NCBI GenBank assembly: GCA_026545225.1
Contig: CM048850.1
Coordinates: forward strand, 28,077,797 to 28,141,796
Direction: 5' to 3'
DNA length: 64,000 bases
Source: Cornus controversa
Lineage: Eukaryota; Streptophyta; Magnoliopsida; Cornales; Cornaceae
The position numbers and the translations under genes were made by a program. The notes beneath the pieces are model-generated. The model was given only the letters and a program-made list of their open reading frames with translations, was not told the origin of the DNA and searched no databases. This document shows positions 56,879 to 64,000 of this stretch, piece by piece (position 1 is the stretch's first letter; every line of letters begins with the position of its first letter).

Positions 56879-59096
56879 TAGGGGTGGCAACGGGGCGGGT
56901 ATGGGGCGGGTTCGCCTAAACCCTACTCTGCCCCATGGGTTATTAGTAGTCCTACCATACCTGCCCCGCTGGAACAATCACTGCCCCGCCCCGCTAACAT
57001 TTTTTTTTCATGGATTGGTTGTTAAAATAATATGTTGCTGTGAAAAATCGAACCTCATTCCTTGAGCACACACTTCAACATTAGTTAGACACTCCTACCA
57101 CCACTCCATCGTTGCCTTTTTTTCATATAAGATGCAACAATAATATTTATCTACAATACTTAAAGTTTGGGCCATTTATTAAAATAAGTTTAAAACATTA
57201 ATTAAATTACAATGATATTTTCTCTCTCATTTTGAATATAACAAACAAACGTTATAAATTATATTATGAACTAAATCAATAACACAATTTTTACTATCTT
57301 GAAATCAAATAAAAACATTAATTTCACTCAAATAAAAGGACATCGATAGTAAACATTAAGTATACATCTCATTGAATTAGCATATTTTTTAGATCATCGT
57401 CAATATCTCTCGGCATTAATACATTATTAACATTCTAATAAATATTAATGTTGAAGTATTATTGACAAAAAATAAAAGAGTGGTATAACTTATATTAATT
57501 TAACTAATATGTTATAGTATATATCTCGAGACACTAAAGAAAAAATTAATTTCATAAAATTAGATATTCAGATTAAATGGTTTAAACTTATCAATTAATC
57601 TAATTGAGTTTTTAGACACATGACTAACTAATTAGAATTTGAGAAAATATAAGAAAATAGTCTAACTTATATTACTTATAACTATTATATGTTAGACTAT
57701 ATATCTTGAGACACTAAAGAACAAATTAATATCATAAAACTAGATGTTCAAAATAAATGGTTTAAACTCATCAATTAATCTAATTGAGTTTTTAGACACT
57801 TGACTAATTAATCATAATTTGACAAAATAGAAGTAAATGGTCTAACTTATATTACTTATAACTGTTATATGTTATATTATATATCTCGGGATACTAAAGA
57901 AGAAAATGGTTTAACTGTGTGAATAATATATGTGATATATGTGATTTTTAATTGTAAATTTTTCTTTATATGCCCATATGTTGAGTTAGGTGTGTGACAC
58001 CTAGTATGGAAAGTGAGAATGACTATTACTGAAGAAAGTAATGTCCTCTATTGGATTGGTCTGAAAAATGTGAGTGTAACTCACTATGTTGTATAAATGT
58101 CCACGTAGAAATTTTTATGGGAGACATTGAGTGTTGGTCTATCAATAAATGTATATGGTGTGAACATGATGCCGAACTCTAATGAGACATTAGATATCTT
58201 ATATTGTAAGATATATGTATAGTAAGTGGATTCGACAGTGGGTGTGTTAGGTGTAATTTTTTTTATTATTGTTGGGTGACCAAACTCATTTGTACATATA
58301 TGTGATATACAATAGAGAGAATATGTATCAGATGATTAAAAGTGGCACCGAAAGTGATATGCATTTTAATAAATTTTATTGATTTCTTGAAGACCATTTG
58401 GCATAAGTAATGATTCATTTATAAATTGCAAGTCCATGTCCATATTTAAAAAATTAGTAATTATTTTTTTACTAAATCAATGAATACTAATAGATTTAAG
58501 AATGAAATAAATGAACATTTATACTATAAATAACATATTAGAACATAAAATTAACCAAAAAAAAAAAAAATACATGTCAAAACAAATAGTGTAAAAATAT
58601 GGTAGAAGAACTCTACCCATATATGTTTACATATTTTTAACATTCTAAAACAAATATACAATATTAAGCATTATATTTTATACATTTGAAAATAAATTAA
58701 TAAATATTAACACTAAAGTATTATTTAAAAAAAAGAAGCTTATACTAGTATTTTTGTAGTGATTAGCTTTCCAAAATATATTAGGTAAATATAGTTATTG
58801 GTCTAATATTAACATAAATAACATGTTGGCATTATGGTTGAAGCCTTTACATTGGGAAAAATTGGAGAAGGTTCAATACTTCATAACAACAACTATATTT
58901 ATATATATATCAAGTTAGAGGGGTTGCTAATCGGGGCGAGTACCCGTTGGGTATGACTATAAAACCCAAACCCGAGTCGGATTTTTTAAAAAAAACCCAT
59001 AACTGCCCCTACTCCTATTAGGGTCATACTAAATCTCCTCCATTAGGGACGGGGCAGGGCGGAAACTAGTCGGGGAGGGTAAAATTGCCACCCCTA
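56879..59096. mobile_element. Non-autonomous hAT element H2 (2,218 bp)
   Basis: TIRs TAGGGGTGGCAACGGGGC and GGGTAAAATTGCCACCCCTA (inner parts GC-rich, GGGGCGGG type). The 8-bp TSD ATGTGTCC is at 56,871-56,878 and 59,097-59,104. PMD copy 1 gives the empty site at about 47,740 (GGATGTGTCCCCCTCAG). No transposase frame; inside there is a ~180-bp tandem repeat. Confidence 0.93.
57486..57905. repeat. Tandem ~180-bp repeat (2.4 copies) inside hAT H2
   Basis: Copies start TAACTTATATTA near 57,486, 57,663 and 57,843. Each contains TATATCT(C/T)GRGA-ACTAAAGAA, and the first two also share AATGGTTTAAACT and CAATTAATCTAATTGAG. Confidence 0.85.
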
Positions 59097-60396
59097 ATGT
59101 GTCCCCCTCAACTAGTGATTCTTTGATTTCTTTCTGCTATGCAACTGCCTTACCCAAAACTCAGTCTTTCAAAGATTGTGTTGAATTCTTCCTTCACTGT
59201 AGCCATCAATCAACACCTCACCTGCTTCCCTTTGCTGATTCCCCTTAGGCCCCTATCTTGCTGCAACCTCCCACCAGTTCTTCTACCAAACAAGAATTAG
59301 ATGACTATAATGCCTCCAGGTCCAATTTCCTAATTGGCCAAGATCTTCATTACAGTTCTGCTCTTCTGTACTCGCCCAATAGCCGTGTAGGTGTAGAGTT
59401 TTACAATCCTATGTAGCTAGCAAGGCAATTTGGCCTCGTTTAAATGATCCCCTTGCCTTCCTATCTGTTATATAACCAAACAGTCAACAAGAAAGTTAGA
59501 TTTTTAGAAACCAAGCATGTTCAAGACATGTCTGACAAGAATAAAAATGCTTCGGATCGATTCCGACTTCAATCTTTCCCCTCTCTTGCTTTAGCCATGA
59601 ACGTGAATGAAACTCTGCTCTTCCAACGTCTCCCAAATTCCTTTAATTTTTCAGCCACCAGGTCTCAAGGAGATGAATCTTCTCCAATAGTCTCTCCCAA
59701 GAAGGATGGGAAATCTGTGGCAAAGGCTGCAACCAACTTTACCTGTTATCGGTGCTCCTTCTGCCACCAGGACTAGATCAAAGTCAAAATAAAGTAATCT
59801 CAAAACAAGTTCTGTCTTCTATTCCCCATTTCTGGACTGCTTTACTTAAACCATTCTTGCGCTGCCCAATCATCCAGTCATACCATCATTGACCAACCAA
59901 TCGATCTAATTGCGAACACAGATCTGTAAATTAAGGAAATTCAAAGTCGGCATGTTCACGAGGTTGAGGTCAAACAACCTCTGCCTCCCAAGGTAATCTC
60001 GGGTCATTGGTCTTTCGCCTTCTTTTCCTAAAGTTATCATAACCAATCTTTTATTTCAGCCCAAGAGAAAAAAAGGCCATGGCTAAAGGCTCACTAAAGG
60101 GTTCCAAACTCATCAAAGACCCATCTACAGACATAAAATCTGGCTCGAATGAGGAACCCCTAATTAAGAAGAGCAGAAAAACTACAAGCTCTACCCCATA
60201 AGCACTTCCAATTTCATCTTCTTAATCACATGGTTGATGAGAATTGCATCTTACTCCTTATTATTCTTTTGTTACAGGTCGATGTTGCTACTGCAGCTCC
60301 TGATCAACCTCTCCTTCCAACTGAAGAGGCCGATTTACCACCCCCCCCCCATTTTAGATGAAAGTGACAAATCAACCATGGAACCAGACCATCCTA

Positions 60397-63196
60397 TAGT
60401 ATCGCTTAGGAGTAGGTCCCCTTAAATTTATTTTAGAAAAGAATTATATGTTAGTCCAATATTTTAATTGCAATAACAAGTAAGTTTCTTAACGTTTTTT
60501 TAAAGACAAAATCCTTTTTTATAAATATTTCAACTGATTTCAAAATTCCACGAGGAATGGCATAGTTTTCAATTTTTATTGAATTATCTTTAATATATTT
60601 CTTCATTAAAATATTAATTATACCCTTGGTATTAATTCATCATAACAATGAAAAGAAACCAAATAAATAATTAACTATCACCAAACTGAACAATTTTTCT
60701 AAAATGATTAACATATTATTTAAAATTCATTATTTATAATAAGTTTCATATTTTATGCATTATATTAATGAAAAATCAAAGAATTATTTAAACTGTTATA
60801 AATTTTCCATTTAATTTTTTAAAACACAAGTAGTTTCAAGAATTAAAGTAAATTTATGTAAAATCGTGAATGTGATATTTTCAATATTTATTTTAATAGG
60901 AAAAAGACACTTAATGAATTTAATAAGAAATGCAAAACTAGAAAATGATAGTTGGTAGTAGAGTTGAGAACTTAGTTAAAAATAAGATAAATTACTCTCA
61001 CCTCTCCTGAAGTTTTGCCTAATTACTCTCGGATTAAAAATTTTTAAATATGGTGGTCAACCTCTCTCAAGATTTGATAGACTTTATTCTGGATATCCCT
61101 GTCATTAATTGATAGTCAATTATGTTAAAATCAATTAACATAAAAAAAAAATTTAAGTGTCAAAATTACATTTGATGGTAATAATGCTAGTGTGACATTA
61201 ATGGAAAAAAAATATATAAAAGACATGTTAATCTCAATCTCATTTGAATTTGGATGTATAATTTGTTTTCTTATCTAACTATGTCATTTTCCAAGAGATG
61301 TACCTTAAAGGTTTTATAATGAAAAAGGATAAGGAAGGACACATGAGCAAATGATGGACTTAGCCAATACACTTGTCTCTCTCTTGATGATAACACACAT
61401 GGCACACGGTATGGGTCTGTGGAGTGTCACGTGAAAGTGTGATCTCCTTTTGCTCCACATCATTTATGCCGTGTTTGGAAGATTAGGAAGAAAAAAAAAA
61501 ATAGAGGATGGTATCTGCCATAAAAGAAAAAGTAAAGAAATTAAGAAGGTAATATTAATATTTGGTCGTGTTTGAATAACAAAGAAGATTGAAAAGAAAA
61601 TTATAGTACTAACACTTTATCATTTTGTTCGGTCTAAATTAGTCAGCCTAACTAGGCCGATTAACTATCAGTGTTTGCGGGTGTGCTAGAGCCGTGATAT
61701 CGGCTCGATGTAAACAGTTAATCGAACACAAGTATCTCCTTTAGAGGTTGTGTTCGATCAGGCGATTGGTTAGGGAGAGAGAATACAAAACTCCCTATTG
61801 AGTTTTTTTCTTGCCTCAAGCAAGAGGACTTTTAACTGTGCGCAAAGAATCGCGAGATTAAATTGTAACAAGAAGGGAGGTAGAAGGAGGGACATAGTAA
61901 GGAGGGAGGTAGAAACTCAGGGAGAAATTGACAGATGGACTGATTAGAGGAGGCCGAAAGTAAGAAAATGGGATAAATGTAGATCAAGTGAGATATAGAG
62001 CAATATTTTGGAGAATATTAAGGGAGAGAGACAGATTGATGCAATTGTTTAATTATGGTTGTTGGGAACCCTTAATATAGAGTCCTCTTCATTTATTTAT
62101 AGAAAAAGTTTACATCACTGAACCTAACCCTAAATTACAAGATAAAATCAAAATAACTAAATTATAATAAAATAATATAAAATCTATATCAATTCAAATG
62201 TCTTCATGCCCTAAAAATGCAACCCTTTTCATGTCAAACTCCTTAGAGTCCAGGTTCCACTTGACTTCATCCTCAATGCAACCTCTATTTGCACAGAGTC
62301 CATGATTGACCAAAGTCTTCCAATGTAGCCCAAGTTTATAGGAGTCCTTGTTCAATACAAACTAATCCATGCATATACATAGATCATGTTTATAAGTATG
62401 TTATGTATAACCAATTTCATAATAGTGGTAACTTGATTACAAGAGTCTTTATCTATGAAAAGTTCGTTAGTACTTAAACTTAATCTAGAGTCCAAAGTGT
62501 GAATAACTCTATCTGCTAAGCTCCAGCAGAGTCCAAGTCATATTTGGGCTTGTGCAGTCAGCCAGCTTTTCCCGTATCAGCCTATTATTCGTAACTGTCA
62601 GCCTTCACATAATAGCCTATTGTCGTAGTCGTCAGCCTTCACAGAGTCCTGTTTATGCTTAACTCTTCCACTCTGTATTAAACTCACTCGAGTCCAATTT
62701 ACACTGGACACCTTGCTTCCAGCCTGCAAAAAACAGTTATACAAATATATATATATACCCTCATATATATACACGAAACCATATATACATTTATATAGGT
62801 GGCATTGGTCTTTTGTCTTTTGCCTTCTTTTCCTAAAGCTATCATAACCATTCTTCTATTTCAGCCCAAGAGAAAAAAAGCCATAGCTAAAGGCTTACTG
62901 AAGGGTTCCAAACTCGTCAAAGACCCATCTGCTGACATAGAGTTTGGCTCGGATGAGGAACCTCTGATTAAGAAGAGAAGAAAAACTGCAAGCTCTACCC
63001 CACAGGCACTTCCACTTTCATCTTCTTAATCACATGGTTAATGAGAATTGCATTTTACTCCATATTATTCTTTTGTTACAGGTCGATGTTGCTACTACCG
63101 CTCCTGATCAACATCTCCTTCCAATTGAAGAAGCCGATTTACCACCCCCCATTTTAGATGAAAGTGGTAAATCAACCATGGAACTAGGCTATCCTC
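60397..63196 (+). repeat. Duplicated unit U3 (2.8 kb, PMD core deleted)
   Basis: M6, AT-rich block, K6 (about 61,478), element 5' segment from TGTTCGG (61,626), AGAGTCCA-rich leader, then a jump inside TA-rich sequence (about 62,745-62,800) straight to the 3' part of the PMD gene. It ends at M7. Lacks the GTGTCCGACAC-type repeat and the main PMD frame. Confidence 0.8.
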
Positions 63197-63237
63197 TAGT
63201 ATCGCTTAGGAGTAATTCCCCCTTAAATTTATTTTAG
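62799..63237 (+). pseudogene. PMD gene 3' remnant, copy 3
   Basis: Matches 60,009-60,425 of copy 2. Frame 1 (62,864-63,029) carries 'KRKKAIAKGLLKGSKLVKDP', an acidic stretch and 'KKRRKTASSTP', which looks like a basic nuclear-localisation-type tail. A TTACAG|GTC acceptor precedes 'VDVATTAPDQH...' (63,082-63,237). Only the C-terminal tail exons remain. Confidence 0.65.
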
Positions 63238-63255
63238 AAAATAATTATATGTTAG

Positions 63256-64000
63256 TGATGGTCTGGGAAGCCCATGAGCATGTTTGCCCAAATTTTAATG
63301 TTAAAAGGATTTATATGGGCATTATTGTCATTTCACGTTAAATATTTTTTTTTTCCGAGTATTGCTTCATGAATTATTTGATTGTTTTGTCAATTTAAAT
63401 ATTTCTTCCTGAATTTTTTCTAACAAGACTTGCAGGCAAGTTTCATCTATTAATATTGGGCTCTCATCGTTTGTGACTAAGAATAAGGGCATTTGTGTAT
63501 TTTTATCATCAAAATTACTTAGCTGAATTTAATTTCATAATTTATTTTTAGTTATTGTGCCTTATTGTGTATTTTCACTAACCATTAGTGGAGGGGCTTT
63601 TTGGGAAAGCAAAATTGCTAGGGTTTCATTTCAAATTCAAAAAGAGTGGCACTTTATTATTATTATTTTTTTTAAAAAAAACATGGTATAAAAGATATCT
63701 TTTCTCGATTGGTGGGTGTGGCCAAATACATAGCACAACTTTACTCTTTGATAAAGAAAGAAAATAGGGGCAATGAGTGGGAGAAGAAAGAAATTGAGAG
63801 ATAGAGATAATACAGTGGCTCAGAATATGTTTTCAAGGGAAATACACATATGTATATTGCATAGTGCTGAAAGTGGGTTCACAAACAAGAAGATTAAGAA
63901 GTTGAAAGCTTAGAGAGAGAAAGAAGATCAAAGGGCTTAGAGAGAGAAAGAAGATCGGTGAGTTAAGAGAGAAAATGAAAGAAGAGAGCTCCTCTATCAC
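63256..64000 (+). mobile_element. Probable LTR start, cut by the window edge
   Basis: Array homology stops exactly at ...TATATGTTAG and new sequence starts TGATGGTCTGGG, so an LTR with TG start fits. GGTATAAAAGATATC at 63,683-63,697 would be its TATA box, followed by GAGAGAGAAAG-rich transcribed sequence. The other end and TSD are beyond the window. A gene 5' region is the alternative. Confidence 0.4.

Larger units (their letters stand above)
51711..60396 (+). repeat. Large duplicated unit U2
   Basis: Collinear with U1: CCACCA stretch, M5 (52,486), K5 (53,545), GTGTCCGACAC-type repeat (53,798-54,260), element 5' segment starting TGTTCGGTATC (54,384), PMD pseudogene (55,948 on) with a hAT insertion, ending at M6. 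Confidence 0.85.
55948..60420 (+). pseudogene. PMD (aminotransferase-like) pseudogene, copy 2, split by hAT element
   Basis: Starts ATGGCTCCCAAA as in copy 1 but has a TAG after about 20 codons, another after 'NLHI' and the same TAG at the 'LF*SIT' position as copy 1. The best-preserved stretch is 56,558-56,878 ('AYSHFMKATKK', 'NEEHIAFLLYWLHKCLL', 'GPFWLLQIWLRAYFPEL'), the core of the PMD fold family. hAT element H2 interrupts it at 56,879-59,096. After it the frame goes on (59,105-59,776). Candidate introns follow with AAG|GTAATC (59,990) to TTTCAG|CCC (60,058), and one ending TTACAG|GTC (about 60,278). It closes at the TAA inside M6 (60,423-60,425). Confidence 0.75.

Noticed and set aside
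63975..64000. ATG near the window end that could start a gene
   Set aside because: Only eight codons are visible and the context fits an LTR transcribed region; cannot be judged.
1..64000. tRNA, rRNA or other structured RNA genes
   Set aside because: No cloverleaf-like, rRNA-like or snoRNA-like sequence was recognised by eye on either strand; a tRNAscan or Infernal search would be decisive.

Overview
This is nuclear DNA from a flowering plant, most likely a eudicot. It is AT-rich, has GT-AG spliced genes with very long introns, and is crowded with plant transposon families (LINE, Copia, Gypsy, hAT, PIF/Harbinger, plant-mobile-domain elements) and TA/GA microsatellites. The species cannot be fixed from the sequence alone.

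Region 1 (1-26,700): the 3' half of one conserved gene on the + strand, VPS18, a vacuolar-sorting RING protein of the HOPS/CORVET tethering complexes. Nine exons, from 3796 to the stop at 26,510-26,512, encode an uninterrupted 442-residue C-terminus that ends in a complete RING-type finger. Earlier exons lie before the window. The introns reach 6.2 kb and hold a Copia-type solo LTR with perfect target-site duplications, old Copia gag and LTR remains, several LINE fragments, an antisense Gypsy G-patch fragment and MITEs. The short intron 3859-3949 is unusual: its 5' end is a perfect 26-bp copy of the following exon.

Region 2 (28,000-42,450): two closely related small genes on the - strand, 28,502-28,750 and 41,738-41,992. 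They encode wound-induced proteins of the WIP/DUF3774 family and are 13 kb apart. The duplication includes 3' flank, 5'UTR, TATA box and a conserved upstream block. The first copy has gained about 1.4 kb of transposon sequence in its promoter.

Region 3 (32,400-63,250): a decayed block array. A conserved marker (here called M) occurs seven times and a second marker (K) six times in strict alternation, mostly 1.06-1.23 kb from M to K. The first three blocks (32.4-40.9 kb) sit between the two wound-induced genes. The later blocks (42.7-63.2 kb) also carry a plant-mobile-domain (PMD, aminotransferase-like) gene, now present as two long pseudogenes and one 3' remnant. hAT elements have inserted into single copies, so the sister copies give exact empty sites. 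A truncated antisense Gypsy element (LTR, primer-binding site, repeated leader) separates the first and second PMD units.

Region 4 (63,256-64,000): what looks like the start of another LTR, cut by the window edge.

Only VPS18 and the two wound-induced genes look functional. The rest is mobile or duplicated DNA. No RNA genes, CRISPR arrays or bacterial-type systems were seen.
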